DNA of 53,677 nt from Coriobacteriales bacterium (GCA_030529625.1 JAUMWN010000007.1:1-53677); one strand, 5' to 3'; positions 12,350 to 20,864 are shown, counted from the first letter of the stretch. Translations and numbers: made by a program. The notes: generated by a model not told the origin, from the letters alone.

Positions 12350-13234
12350 AAGCACATTGCCTACACCGTGGACGTCAGCGGCGTGAGACACCGCCACGTG
12401 CTGTGCGACAAGGCACGCCTCAACCGCGTGCTGCTCAACCTCATTAGCAACGCGTACAAGTTCACGCCTGAGGGCGGCTCGGTTGCGGTGGAGCTGCGCG
12501 AGCTTGCCCAGGGTCCGGCGGACGGTACCCAGGCAGACGACGGTACGACGCTGGGCAGCTTTGAGCTGCGCGTGCGTGACAGTGGCATTGGCATGACGCC
12601 CGAGTTCGTCGAGCACATGTTTGAGCCCTTCGAGCGTGAGCGCAGCTCCACGGTGAGCGGCATCCAGGGCACCGGACTTGGCATGACCATCACCAAGAGC
12701 ATCGTGGACCTCATGGAGGGCACCATAGACGTGGTGACCGCCCCTGGCCAGGGCACCGAGTTCATTGTGAGCATAGCCGTGCCCCTGCTCGATCCCACCG
12801 AGTCCGCAGACGACCTGGCAGACGAGATCGACGCCACGGAAGAGGTCGACTTTACCGGCAAGCGCGTGCTGGTTGTTGAAGACAACGACATAAACGCCGA
12901 GATTGCCCAGTTCATCTTGGAGGACCTTGGTTTTGAGGTGGAGATCGCCACCAACGGCCAGGAGGCCGTGGACATGATTGGCACGGCCGAGGCCGGCACC
13001 TACGACGCTATTCTCATGGATATCCAGATGCCCGTTATGGACGGATACGACGCGACGCGTGCCATCCGGGCGCTGCTGGACCCCGCCAAGGCTCAGGTAC
13101 CCATCGTCGCCTGCTCCGCCAACGCCTTCTCGGAGGACGTTCTTGCCTCACAGGAGGCGGGCATGAACGGGCATATAGCCAAGCCGCTCGACGTCCCCGT
13201 GGTAATAGACACCCTTGCCCGACTCCTGCACTAA
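12350..13234 (+). pseudogene. Hybrid histidine kinase, C-terminal part (HATPase and REC) after the amber codon
   Basis: In frame with the preceding gene, directly after TAG 12347-12349. It carries the HATPase_c domain with N box NLISNAYKFTPEGG, G1 DSGIGMTPEF, F box FEPFERERSS and G2 GTGLGMTI. A linker follows, then a receiver domain with EDNDIN, phosphoacceptor Asp in ILMDIQMP (residue 907 of the read-through protein), Ser/Ala near SANAFSED and Lys in IAKPLD. If the amber codon is read through or was CAG, the full protein is 977 residues. An internal GTG/ATG start lacks a clear ribosome site. Its presence with no other lesion suggests a recent break or suppression. Confidence 0.82.
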
Positions 13235-13246
13235 AAGGGTCGAATG

Positions 13247-13347
13247 CGGGTAGACAAAGGGGACTGTCCCCCGCGTCTGCCCCTATGCGCAGGCCTGCAA
13301 CTGTGCTGCGGTTGGTAGACTCGGGGGACTGTCCCCTTTGTCTACCC
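13247..13347. repeat. G-rich palindromic element, copy 3, long-arm variant
   Basis: Perfect inverted arms (GGGTAGACAAAGGGGACTG... at 13248-13272 and its complement at 13323-13347), separated by about 50 bases. They lie between the convergent kinase and dCMP deaminase genes. The core is the GGGGACTGTCCCC of the family, extended by GGGTAGACAAA. It could fold as a bidirectional terminator-like structure. Confidence 0.8.
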
Positions 13348-13367
13348 CCCCAAAGCGCTGGATTACC

Positions 13368-13850
13368 CTACTGCAGGGCGGACTCCGCGAGCTCCACCTG
13401 CCGGTACAGCACACCGCAGCGGTCGAATACCGACTTGGCGATTGCATTGCCCACGGTGTTGGCGTACTTGTCGTCCAAATACACCACCTCGCGAATTCCG
13501 GCCTGAACCAGCATCTTGGCGCATTCCTGGCAGGGGAACAACGTAACGTAGGCCTTGGCTCCCGTGAGCTCGCGCAGTGACCCGCGGTAGTTGAGAATGG
13601 CGTTGGCCTCGGCGTGGATCACGTAGTTGTGCTTGTCGGTGAGCGGGTCGTCGGTGGTGTCCCAGGGGAACTCGTCGTCGTTGAGCCCGTGCGGCGTCCC
13701 GTTGTAGCCCACCGACAGGATGCGGTGGTCGGTCCCCGCTATGCAGGCACCCACCTGCGTGTTGGGGTCCTTGCTGCGCAGGCTTGCCGCGATTGCCACG
13801 CGCATAAAGAACTCATCCCACGATATGACCTCAGAACGCTTGCCGGGCAT
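13368..13850 (-). CDS. dCMP deaminase family protein (ComEB-like)
   Basis: 160 residues from the ATG at 13850, preceded by GGGAGGGAG; the longer upstream frame is not coding-like. It is a zinc-dependent cytidine/deoxycytidylate deaminase that converts dCMP to dUMP for dTTP synthesis. The zinc site and catalytic Glu are visible: HAE (His79, Glu81) and PCQEC (Cys107, Cys110). The N-terminal dCMP-binding region is typical (SKDPNTQVGACI, SVGYNGTPHG, DKHNYVIHAEAN). Length matches the ComEB/dCMP deaminase group. It lies downstream of the DHH gene on the same strand but is separated from it by a hairpin. Confidence 0.93.
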   Translation of the reverse strand: MPGKRSEVISWDEFFMRVAIAASLRSKDPNTQVGACIAGTDHRILSVGYNGTPHGLNDDEFPWDTTDDPLTDKHNYVIHAEANAILNYRGSLRELTGAKAYVTLFPCQECAKMLVQAGIREVVYLDDKYANTVGNAIAKSVFDRCGVLYRQVELAESALQ

Positions 13851-13873
13851 GCCGCTCCCTCCCCCATAAACCA

Positions 13874-13898
13874 GGACGCGGGCCTTCCGCCCGCGTCC
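13874..13898 (-). terminator. Strong hairpin between DHH phosphoesterase and dCMP deaminase genes
   Basis: GGACGCGGGC (13874-13883) and GCCCGCGTCC (13889-13898) form a perfect 10-bp stem with a 5-base loop, just after the DHH gene stop. Only a short TGGTTTA tail follows on the minus strand, so efficiency is uncertain. Confidence 0.55.
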
Positions 13899-13912
13899 CC
13901 AAGTCCTTTTGC

Positions 13913-14869
13913 CTACTCGTCTACTGGCGTGCAGTCCTTGTTGAGTGCCGCGATGATGTTGGGAAGCTCGGCATCCACCTTGTCGTTGTCGAGCTGGCAG
14001 GTGCCGGCATTCTTGTGTCCGCCGCCGCCATAGGTAAGGCACAGCTCACCGATGTTGGCATCGCTGCGCTTGTCCAGGATCGACTTGCCAATCATCACCG
14101 CCGTGTTCTGCTTGCGGAAACCCCAGGCCACGTGCACCGAGATCTGCGTTTGCGGGTACAGCGCATACACCATAAAGCGGTTGCCCGCATAGATGGTCTC
14201 CTCGTTGCGCAGGTCGAGTATCACGACCCGGCCCTCCACACGCGCGATGCGGGCGACCTGCTGCTTAAAGCGCTCCTGCTGGGTAAAGTACAGCTCCACG
14301 CGCTCCTGCACGTCGGGGTCTTGCAGCACCTCATCCACGGAGTGGTCCAAGCACAGGTCGATGAGCTTCATCATGAGGTTGTAGTTGGAGATGCGGAACG
14401 TGCGGAAGCGGCCCAAGCCCGTGCGTGCGTCCATGAGGAAGTTCATGAGCACCCAGCCGGTTGGCTCCAGGATCTCCTCAAGCGTGAAGTCGGCGGAGTC
14501 GCCCTTGTCCACGGCCTCCATCAGCTCGTCGCTAATGCGCGGGAGGGCCTCCTTGCCGCCGTAGTAGTCGTACACCACGCGCGCCGCGCTCTTGGCGTCG
14601 CCGTCGATGATGTAGCGCCCCTCGTAGTCCACCTGCGCATTGCGCGTGAGTTCCGACTCGTGGTGGTCGAACGCCAGGCCTACGCGCGGGTCGAACGGCA
14701 GGTTGGTCGTGATGTCATTCTCGGTAATCTCAACCTTGCCGTCCTGTACGTCCTTGGGGTGCACGAACGTGATGTCGTCAATAAGACCCTTCTCCTTGAG
14801 GATCATCGCGCACACCAGACCGTCGAAGTCGCTGCGTGTGACCAAACGATGCTTAGCATTCTCCGCCAT
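13913..14869 (-). CDS. DHH-family phosphoesterase
   Basis: 318 residues from the ATG at 14869 (AAGGAAG upstream); the ORF extension upstream is not coding-like. It carries the DHH superfamily metal motifs: SDFDG (Asp14, Asp16), FDHHES (68-71) and, in the C-terminal DHHA1 domain, YGGGGHKNAG. Such proteins are Mn-dependent phosphoesterases: exopolyphosphatase, oligoribonucleotide or cyclic-dinucleotide-derived pApA hydrolases. The exact substrate cannot be told from sequence. It is cytosolic, with no membrane segment. It lies upstream of the dCMP deaminase gene on the same strand and diverges from the epimerase-HD fusion. Confidence 0.88.
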   Translation of the reverse strand: MAENAKHRLVTRSDFDGLVCAMILKEKGLIDDITFVHPKDVQDGKVEITENDITTNLPFDPRVGLAFDHHESELTRNAQVDYEGRYIIDGDAKSAARVVYDYYGGKEALPRISDELMEAVDKGDSADFTLEEILEPTGWVLMNFLMDARTGLGRFRTFRISNYNLMMKLIDLCLDHSVDEVLQDPDVQERVELYFTQQERFKQQVARIARVEGRVVILDLRNEETIYAGNRFMVYALYPQTQISVHVAWGFRKQNTAVMIGKSILDKRSDANIGELCLTYGGGGHKNAGTCQLDNDKVDAELPNIIAALNKDCTPVDE

Positions 14870-14984
14870 GAGTCTCGCTTCCTTTCTTCCTTGTGCAATC
14901 GTGTGCCAGCACCTATTGTGCCACTTTGCGCAGCAATGTAAACCAATCGAATGGCCAATCGCATTCACATAATCGTCGGCGGAT

Positions 14985-15032
14985 GTACTCGGGGGACAGT
15001 CCCCTGTGTTTAGGGGACTGTCCCCCGAATAC
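14985..15032. repeat. G-rich palindromic element, copy 4
   Basis: Arms GTACTCGGGGGACAGTCCCCT and its near-perfect complement, loop GTGTTT, followed by AGAATTTTT. The arms and T-run look like a rho-independent terminator, yet the copy sits between divergent genes (DHH leftward, epimerase-HD rightward), which argues that these elements are not simply terminators. Confidence 0.85.
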
Positions 15033-15135
15033 AGAATTTTTCAGGAAGCTGTTTCCTGTGTACGGGTGGGCCCCTCGCGCGCCGATTCTGCTAAGCTCAT
15101 AGCACACAGTTGGAATCGAGCGACCGGGAGCTTGC

Positions 15136-16902
15136 ATGAGAATCGCAGTGATTGGCGGAAAAGGCCAGATTGGCAACTACCTTCTGCCCATGCTGGTGCA
15201 CGAGGGACACGAAGTGGTGAGTGTGTGCCGCGGCAACATAGACTACTTTAGGGACGCCCCAGAGTTTGCCGAGGTCAAGGAGGCACACCTCAACCGCCTT
15301 GACGATGACTTCGCGCAGCGGGTGGCCGAACTCGGCTGCGACGTGGTGGTGGACATCATCTGCTTCACCCAGCCGCAGGCCCAGGCAATGGTCGAGGCGC
15401 TGGCCGACTCGGTCGAGCACTACGTGTGCGTGGGCAGCATCTGGATCCATGGGCACGCCACGAGCGTACCGCTGTTCGAGGATGAGTGCCGCACGCCAAC
15501 CGACACCTATGGCAAGAACAAGCTCGCGATTACCGACTACCTCAAGGAGCAGTGGGAGACGCGCGGCTTTCCCGCCACCATCGTGCATCCCGGCCACATC
15601 GTGGCGCCGGGCTTCTCGAGCATTGTGGGTCCGCAGGGCAACAGGGACCTGGGCGTCATCGAGGCCCTGCGCGACGGGCGCGAGGTGACGCTGCCCAACA
15701 TGGGACTGGAGACGCTGCACCACGTGCATGCCGGAGACGTCGCCGGCATCATTGACGCCGTCATCCGCATGGGCAGGCCAACCTTTGGCGAGGAGTACCA
15801 CGCGGTGTCGCAACGCGCCATCACGCTGCGTGGCTTTTGCGAGGAGGTCGCGGCGCTCTGGGGCAAGGAGGCCGTGCTCCGGTTCCTGCCGTTCGACGAG
15901 TTCGCCAAGGGCGTCTCACCGCAGGATGCCGCCGACACGCTGGAGCACATTTCCCGCTCGCCGTCCTGCTCGCCCACGAAGGCACTGCGCGAGCTGGGCT
16001 ACTTAAGCAGAACCACCATGGAGACCATTCGCGAGCACCTCGTTGCCCTGGGCATGCTGTCACCAAGCGGCATGCTGCACAGCGAGATGGGGCACAAGCA
16101 TTCCAGGGTCTCCATCTTCAACCGAAAGGCCATCGCCCAAAACTGCAACGAGTTCTACAGCATCTACGACGAGACCGAGGGCATGACCCACGACATGTGC
16201 CAGGCAAAGATCATCCACACGCGGTTCGTGGCGCAAAACTGCAACGACATCGCACGAAGCCTCAAGCTCGACGACTACGACACCGACCTGGCGTGGATCA
16301 TTGGCGAGCTCCACGACTACGCGCGCCTGGGGCAGATTGTGGTGACCCACACGTTTAAGGACTCCGACGAGTTCAACCACGCCAAGGTTGGCGCCAGGCT
16401 CCTGTTTGAGCGTGGCATGGTGGAAGACATCATCCCCAACTACAGCGAGGTGGGCGAAGAGGACCGCGAGGTAATGAGAAAGGCCGTGGCGCATCACAGC
16501 GACTTCCATCTGCCCACAGACCTCTCCAGGCGCGAGCGCATGTTTTGCCAGCTCATTCGCGACGCCGACCAGCTCGACATCTTTAGAACCATCGTGGAGA
16601 GCGGCTGGAAGACGATCTACGGACGGACGAAGGAAGAGATCCTGGCGTCGGACTTCTCCCCCGAGATCACGGAGGCGTTCTACCGCCACGAGCTGGCAGA
16701 CTACTCCAAGCGCAAGACGCCCGCCGACTTCCATCTGGCCCACATCGCGCTGTGCTTTGGCCTGCAGTCCCGTGCGGCGCACCTGCGCGTGCTGGAGCAG
16801 GGCTACCTGCGCCAGATGATGGACATCGAGTTTACCCAGCCCGAGGTGCAAAGGACCTACGAGGGCCTAGTGGCCGAGGTGGAGGCGTACCTGGGAAGCT
16901 AG
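15136..16902 (+). CDS. NAD-dependent epimerase-like (SDR) and HD phosphohydrolase fusion
   Basis: 588 residues; the ATG has CGGGAG upstream. Residues 1 to about 310 are an extended short-chain dehydrogenase/epimerase domain: GGKGQIG (7-13) Rossmann loop, DVVVDIICF, and TYGKNK supplying the YxxxK pair. Residues about 325-588 are an HD-superfamily hydrolase with His361, the His393-Asp394 pair (ELHDYARLG), His453-His454 (AHHSDFHLP) and a DADQLDIF Asp. All HD metal ligands appear present. The two parts are in one uninterrupted frame. I know both families separately but do not recognise this fusion. A nucleotide-sugar or NAD(P)-metabolite role with a phosphohydrolase step is possible (inference). 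Confidence 0.85.
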   Translation: MRIAVIGGKGQIGNYLLPMLVHEGHEVVSVCRGNIDYFRDAPEFAEVKEAHLNRLDDDFAQRVAELGCDVVVDIICFTQPQAQAMVEALADSVEHYVCVGSIWIHGHATSVPLFEDECRTPTDTYGKNKLAITDYLKEQWETRGFPATIVHPGHIVAPGFSSIVGPQGNRDLGVIEALRDGREVTLPNMGLETLHHVHAGDVAGIIDAVIRMGRPTFGEEYHAVSQRAITLRGFCEEVAALWGKEAVLRFLPFDEFAKGVSPQDAADTLEHISRSPSCSPTKALRELGYLSRTTMETIREHLVALGMLSPSGMLHSEMGHKHSRVSIFNRKAIAQNCNEFYSIYDETEGMTHDMCQAKIIHTRFVAQNCNDIARSLKLDDYDTDLAWIIGELHDYARLGQIVVTHTFKDSDEFNHAKVGARLLFERGMVEDIIPNYSEVGEEDREVMRKAVAHHSDFHLPTDLSRRERMFCQLIRDADQLDIFRTIVESGWKTIYGRTKEEILASDFSPEITEAFYRHELADYSKRKTPADFHLAHIALCFGLQSRAAHLRVLEQGYLRQMMDIEFTQPEVQRTYEGLVAEVEAYLGS

Positions 16903-16943
16903 GTCGCGTGTCCTTCGTAAGGCTGTCCTCCTGGGAAGCGGTA

Positions 16944-16975
16944 CCTTTGAGACAAGCGTCTGTATGTCTCAAAGG
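16944..16975. terminator. Hairpin between convergent epimerase-HD and mntP genes
   Basis: CCTTTGAGACA (16944-16954) and TGTCTCAAAGG (16965-16975) form an 11-bp stem with a 10-base loop in the 124-base convergent gap, so it can end transcripts from either side. Confidence 0.6.
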
Positions 16976-17026
16976 CACCTCTTCCTAGGGGGACAACCTT
17001 TTCAAGGCAGAGTGGACAGGCAGGAC

Positions 17027-17602
17027 CTATGCCCAAAACGCCAGGCCAAGGTGTTCCAACAGCACCTTGAGGCCAATGAGGATGAGCACCACGCCGCCCA
17101 CCACCTGTGCGTGGCGCTCGTAGCGCGAGCCAAAGAGATGGCCTGCACCCACGCCCACAAGCGAGATCACGAAGGTGACCACGCCAATGACCAGGGCGGA
17201 CTGGACGATGTTTACGTTGAGCGCCGCAAGCGAGATGCCCACGGCAAGGGCGTCGATGGAGGTCGCCACCGCCAGCATGAGGAACTCCCCCCACGCAACA
17301 TGGTCGGTGGCACCCGCGTCCTCGTTCTCTTCACGAACGGCGTCCACGATCATCTTGCCGCCAATAAAGGCAAGCAGGCCAAAGGCAATCCAATGGTCGA
17401 TGGGCTCGATGAGCCACATCAGCTGGCTTCCAAGGAGCCAGCCAATCACCGGCATGCCGCCCTGGAACAGGCCAAACAAAAAGGCCAGCACCAGCGCGAC
17501 CGTGGCGTTTATGCGACGCATGCCCAGGCCCTTGCACACCGAGACGGCAAACGCGTCCATGGCAAGCCCCACCGACACGAGCAGCAGCTCCACTATGCCC
17601 AT
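17027..17602 (-). CDS. mntP: Manganese efflux pump MntP
   Basis: 191 residues with six predicted membrane helices in two related halves. It is the MntP/YebN family that exports Mn(II). Conserved acidic residues lie in the first and fourth helices: SVGLAMDAFAVS (Asp16) and ATSIDALAVGISL. FIGGKMI and the glycine-rich LVGVGAGHLFG are also typical. The start ATG at 17602 has GAGGAGAAGGGG upstream and lies 2 bases after the stop of the DEAD-box helicase gene, so it is read as its operon partner. I see no yybP-ykoY riboswitch; there is no room for one inside the operon. Confidence 0.94.
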   Translation of the reverse strand: MGIVELLLVSVGLAMDAFAVSVCKGLGMRRINATVALVLAFLFGLFQGGMPVIGWLLGSQLMWLIEPIDHWIAFGLLAFIGGKMIVDAVREENEDAGATDHVAWGEFLMLAVATSIDALAVGISLAALNVNIVQSALVIGVVTFVISLVGVGAGHLFGSRYERHAQVVGGVVLILIGLKVLLEHLGLAFWA

Positions 17603-17604
17603 GG

Positions 17605-18930
17605 CTATCCCCTTCTCCTCGTGCCACGCCCGTTTCGCCGCCGACGTGAGCGCTCATCTGTGGTCTTCTCGGCTTTTCTCGGCGTCTGCGCGCGTTGCTG
17701 ACGGCCGGCCACCTCGCGTTTACGCGCCTTCTTTGAGGGAATCCTGTCGCGCGGGCTACGCGCAGGGTCGAGTGTGAGCGGACGCTCGCCCAGGTCCATG
17801 CCCTCCGCGCGCGGATACTCGTCTATCACACGTCCCATAAGGCGCTCAATTTCGCGCAGGTCCCAGTACTCCTCCTCGGTGCACAGGGTGAGCGCCCATC
17901 CCCGCTCGCCGGCACGGCCGGTGCGACCAATGCGGTGGATGTAGTCCTCAGCGTCGTGCGGCACGTCCAGGTTGAGCACGTACGTGACCTCGGGGATGTC
18001 GATGCCTCGCGACAGTACGTCGGTGGCCAAAAGGACGCCCACCTCCCCGCGGTCGAATTGCTCGAGTGCGTGCATGCGCTGGTTTTGCGAGCGGTCCCCA
18101 TGGATGGGTGCGCACGAGAACCCCTTTTTGCGCAGGATCCTGCACAGGTGGTCGGCACGGTGCTTGCCCCGCACAAACACGATTACGCGACTGGAGCCCT
18201 CCCGGCGCAGCACTTCCACCAGCGTACGCTTTTTCGCTTCTGGCGAGACACCCAGCACGTACTGCGTAACGGTCTTCGCCGCCGTCCCCTTGGGAGCGAT
18301 CTCCACGCGCACCGGATCGCGCACCAGAGACTGCGTGTGCGCGAGCACGTCGTTAGAAAGCGTTGCCGAGAACAGCAGCGTTTGGCGTGAGGCGGGCGTC
18401 TTGCCCACGATCTTGCGCATGTCGGGCAAAAAGCCCATGTCCAACATACGGTCGGCCTCGTCGAGCACCAGGACCTCCACGCCGTCAAGCGAACAGGCGC
18501 CCTGGTCGAGCAGGTCGAGAAGGCGGCCCGGCGTCGCAACCAGCAGGTCACAGCCGCGCTTGAGCGCCTGCTTTTGCGGCTCGTAGCCCAGTCCCCCCAC
18601 CACGGTGGTCGCCCTGTGGTGGGTGTGCGCACACACCGCCTGCGCGACCTGGGCTATCTGCTGGGCGAGCTCTCGCGTGGGAGTCACCACCAGCATGAGC
18701 GGACCTCTCCCGCGGCGGGCATGCCCCAGCCGGTCGAGCACCGGCAGAAGAAACGCCGCCGTCTTGCCCGTGCCCGTTTGCGCCGCGGCCATCACGTCAC
18801 GTCCGTCCAAGATGGCGGGAATGGCCTGCTCCTGGACGGGCGTGGGCTGCGTGTAGCCCATCTCGTCCACGGCGGCAAGCGTGGTGGCACTCAGCCCCAG
18901 CGGCTCGAACATGGTTGCACCTTTTGTCAT
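17605..18930 (-). CDS. DEAD-box ATP-dependent RNA helicase
   Basis: 441 residues from the ATG at 18930 (GAGAGGT upstream); a second ATG at 18912 is possible. All helicase motifs are visible in order: Q motif (GYTQPTPVQEQAI), AQTGTGKT, PTRELAQ, GG, TPGRL, DEAD, SAT, the second RecA domain with FVRGKH, LATDVLSRGID and HRIGRTGRAGE. The C-terminal tail of about 70 residues is strongly basic (many KK/RR pairs) and probably binds RNA. The family includes RhlE/CsdA-type proteins in cold adaptation and ribosome assembly; the exact member cannot be fixed. It leads the two-gene unit with mntP. Confidence 0.94.
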   Translation of the reverse strand: MTKGATMFEPLGLSATTLAAVDEMGYTQPTPVQEQAIPAILDGRDVMAAAQTGTGKTAAFLLPVLDRLGHARRGRGPLMLVVTPTRELAQQIAQVAQAVCAHTHHRATTVVGGLGYEPQKQALKRGCDLLVATPGRLLDLLDQGACSLDGVEVLVLDEADRMLDMGFLPDMRKIVGKTPASRQTLLFSATLSNDVLAHTQSLVRDPVRVEIAPKGTAAKTVTQYVLGVSPEAKKRTLVEVLRREGSSRVIVFVRGKHRADHLCRILRKKGFSCAPIHGDRSQNQRMHALEQFDRGEVGVLLATDVLSRGIDIPEVTYVLNLDVPHDAEDYIHRIGRTGRAGERGWALTLCTEEEYWDLREIERLMGRVIDEYPRAEGMDLGERPLTLDPARSPRDRIPSKKARKREVAGRQQRAQTPRKAEKTTDERSRRRRNGRGTRRRG

Positions 18931-19044
18931 GGCACCTCTCTGTGGTCGTGGTCGAGCGCATACTGTACCGCATCGCGCATCCGCCGCGCCCCACACCCCA
19001 AAAGCTGCAGGGGAAAGCCAGAACCCGCGCCCGGCGAAGCTCCA

Positions 19045-19169
19045 TCCTTCTCAAATTACTACCATGTGCGGACGTTGGGAGCTTTTTGAGAAGGATAGTT
19101 CCCGCTTTTGCCCGTATCCTTCTCAAAATGCTACCAATCGTCGACGTTGGTAGCAGATTGAGAAGGATT
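19045..19169. repeat. Two tandem ATCCTTCTCAA inverted repeats
   Basis: The 18931-19298 gap between divergent genes contains two related hairpins. The first (19045-19097) has arms ATCCTTCTCAAA/TTTGAGAAGGAT. The second (19117-19169) has ATCCTTCTCAA plus GCTACCAA pairing with TTGGTAGC plus TTGAGAAGGAT. The first copy has the same inner sequence in decayed form. They look like REP-type elements. No ORF in this gap is supported. Confidence 0.75.
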
Positions 19170-19205
19170 GGGCTCCGGCGAGTCGCATTCGTATGGCGCC
19201 CCGTG

Positions 19206-19229
19206 CCGGGGAACTGTCCCCCGAGTACG
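19206..19229. repeat. Half copy of the G-rich palindromic element
   Basis: GCCGGGGAACTGTCCCCCGAGTAC, matching one arm of the family with one substitution. It lies 70 bases before the MFS gene. TATACT at 19238-19243 just after it could be the -10 of that gene. Confidence 0.65.
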
Positions 19230-19298
19230 AAGTGGCATATACTGTTTTACTAGAAGCATGGGGAACACCCCCTTTCTCTGCATACCGAAGGGAGAGCC

Positions 19299-20492
19299 AT
19301 GACCAAGTCGGACGGCAGTCTCATGCTCAAGGTTGGCCTTTTGTCCATCTCCATCACCATGGGCACGCAAATGGCAATCGCCCCGGCGTTGCCGGACATC
19401 ATGACGACGTTTCCCGAGAAGACCACCACCCAGGTGGAGACGCTCACCACGGTGCAGTCCATCACCGGGCTCATCTTCGTGCTGCTGTGCCCCCTCATCG
19501 CAAGCTATCTGGGCAAGAAGCGCACCGTGATCCTGGGTCTTTTGGCCTCCGGATGCGCAGGCATCACCCCGCTGGTCGTGGGCAACATGGGCTTCCTGCA
19601 GCTTCCAGACCTCATCGTCTTTCGCATCATGTGGCTGTCGCGCCTGGTGTATGGCGGAGGCGTTGGCCTGGTGTGCGGCCTGGCCGTCTCTATGATCGGC
19701 GACTTCTTTGAGGGAGACGAGCGCGCGACCCTCATGGGCGTGCGCACCTCCATGGAAACTTTGGGGCAGGTGGCCACGACGGCGCTTGCCGGAGTGCTGC
19801 TCGCGCTTGGGTGGCAGTGGCCGTTTGCGGTCTATGCCATCATCTTCGTGCTGCTGGCGCTCTTTGTGGTGGGCGTGCCCGCCGACAAGCCCGCTGCGCA
19901 GGCCGCCAACGCGCAGTCGACCTCCTCCTTGTCGGTTCCCATCCCCGTGCTCACCATGTGCGGGCTCAACTTCCTGTTTATGGTGTGCTACTCCGGCATC
20001 AACGTGCGCATCCCCTCCATCGTGACCGAGGGCGGGTTTGGCACCGCCGCGCAATCCAGCCTGGTCATCTCGGTGCTCGCCATCTGCGGCCTGCTAAGCG
20101 GCCTGGTGTTTGGCAAGATCTTTGGCCTCTTGCGCGGAAAAACCCCGGCCCTTGGCGCCGGCCTGCTCGCGCTTGGGTGCTTCTTGGGCGGAATCGCAAC
20201 CTCCCTGCCCGCTATGTTTGCGGCCGCCGTCATGTGCGGCTTTGCGTTTCCGCTGTACATCTCGTACATCATGAACCACGTCAACGAGGTTGCGCCCGCG
20301 AACGCGGTAATGATAAGCACGTCTCTGTGCATATCCAGCGGCTTCTTGGCGCAGTTCTTCTCGCCCTACATCCTCGCCTTCGTGAACAACGTGGTGGGAG
20401 ACGCTGCCGCCGCGCCGTTCGTTCCCTACGCCATCTTGATGGCCGGAATCGCGGCCCTGAGCTTCTTCCTCTTTGGTCGCAAGCGCTCATAG
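19299..20492 (+). CDS. MFS transporter
   Basis: 397 residues with about 12 membrane segments. It has the two-halves layout of the major facilitator superfamily, with the loop 2-3 motif YLGKKRTVI (basic, GKKR) and FEGDERATLMG after helix 4-5 as in drug/H+ antiporter-like members. Substrate cannot be assigned. GAAGGGAGAG precedes the ATG. It is followed 63 bases later by the cobalamin small-protein gene on the same strand, so co-transcription with the cob genes is possible; that would hint at a corrinoid-related cargo, but this is only inference. Confidence 0.9.
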   Translation: MTKSDGSLMLKVGLLSISITMGTQMAIAPALPDIMTTFPEKTTTQVETLTTVQSITGLIFVLLCPLIASYLGKKRTVILGLLASGCAGITPLVVGNMGFLQLPDLIVFRIMWLSRLVYGGGVGLVCGLAVSMIGDFFEGDERATLMGVRTSMETLGQVATTALAGVLLALGWQWPFAVYAIIFVLLALFVVGVPADKPAAQAANAQSTSSLSVPIPVLTMCGLNFLFMVCYSGINVRIPSIVTEGGFGTAAQSSLVISVLAICGLLSGLVFGKIFGLLRGKTPALGAGLLALGCFLGGIATSLPAMFAAAVMCGFAFPLYISYIMNHVNEVAPANAVMISTSLCISSGFLAQFFSPYILAFVNNVVGDAAAAPFVPYAILMAGIAALSFFLFGRKRS

Positions 20493-20555
20493 GGTTACAC
20501 TAGCTGCGTGGGGGCCTGGACGGCCACGCCGAGAAGACCACTGGGGTGAGGTGAC

Positions 20556-20864
20556 ATGGGGAGCGACAAGACGGTGCCGCACGACGGCGCATCCTTCTTT
20601 CGCAACGTGAGTTGCCCACACTTCCCCTGCCATGAGGGTGTGGACGAGCGTATGTTCAACTGCCTCTTTTGCTACTGCCCGCTTTACGCACTGGGACCGC
20701 GCTGCGGCGGCGACTTCTCGTACACGGACGCCGGCGTGAAGGACTGCTCCGGCTGCACACGCCTGCACGAGGGCGCAGACGGGACCCGGCTGGTGCGCGA
20801 GCGGTTTGGCGAACTCGCAGAGCTCGCTCGCCCTGGTCGCCAGGAGCCGGAGATGCCGGCATGA
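20556..20864 (+). CDS. Cysteine-rich small domain protein (PF04071 type) of cobalamin loci
   Basis: 102 residues with the signature FFRNVSCPHFPCHEGVD, FNCLFCYCPLY, GPRCGGDF and GVKDCSGC: eight cysteines likely binding Zn or an Fe-S cluster. This is the Cys-rich small domain family, which repeatedly occurs beside cobalamin biosynthesis genes in anaerobes. Its function is not established; metal handling for the pathway is a reasonable guess. The ATG follows GGTGAGGTG. The stop overlaps the cobU start (ATGA), tying it to corrinoid assembly. Confidence 0.88.
   Translation: MGSDKTVPHDGASFFRNVSCPHFPCHEGVDERMFNCLFCYCPLYALGPRCGGDFSYTDAGVKDCSGCTRLHEGADGTRLVRERFGELAELARPGRQEPEMPA

Noticed and set aside
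14985..15045. Simple rho-independent terminator
   Set aside because: Despite the T-run, it lies between divergent genes with nothing to terminate; classed as a repeat-family member.
20493..20555. Possible cobalamin riboswitch before the plus-strand cob genes
   Set aside because: Only 63 bases are available and none of the conserved core motifs are present.
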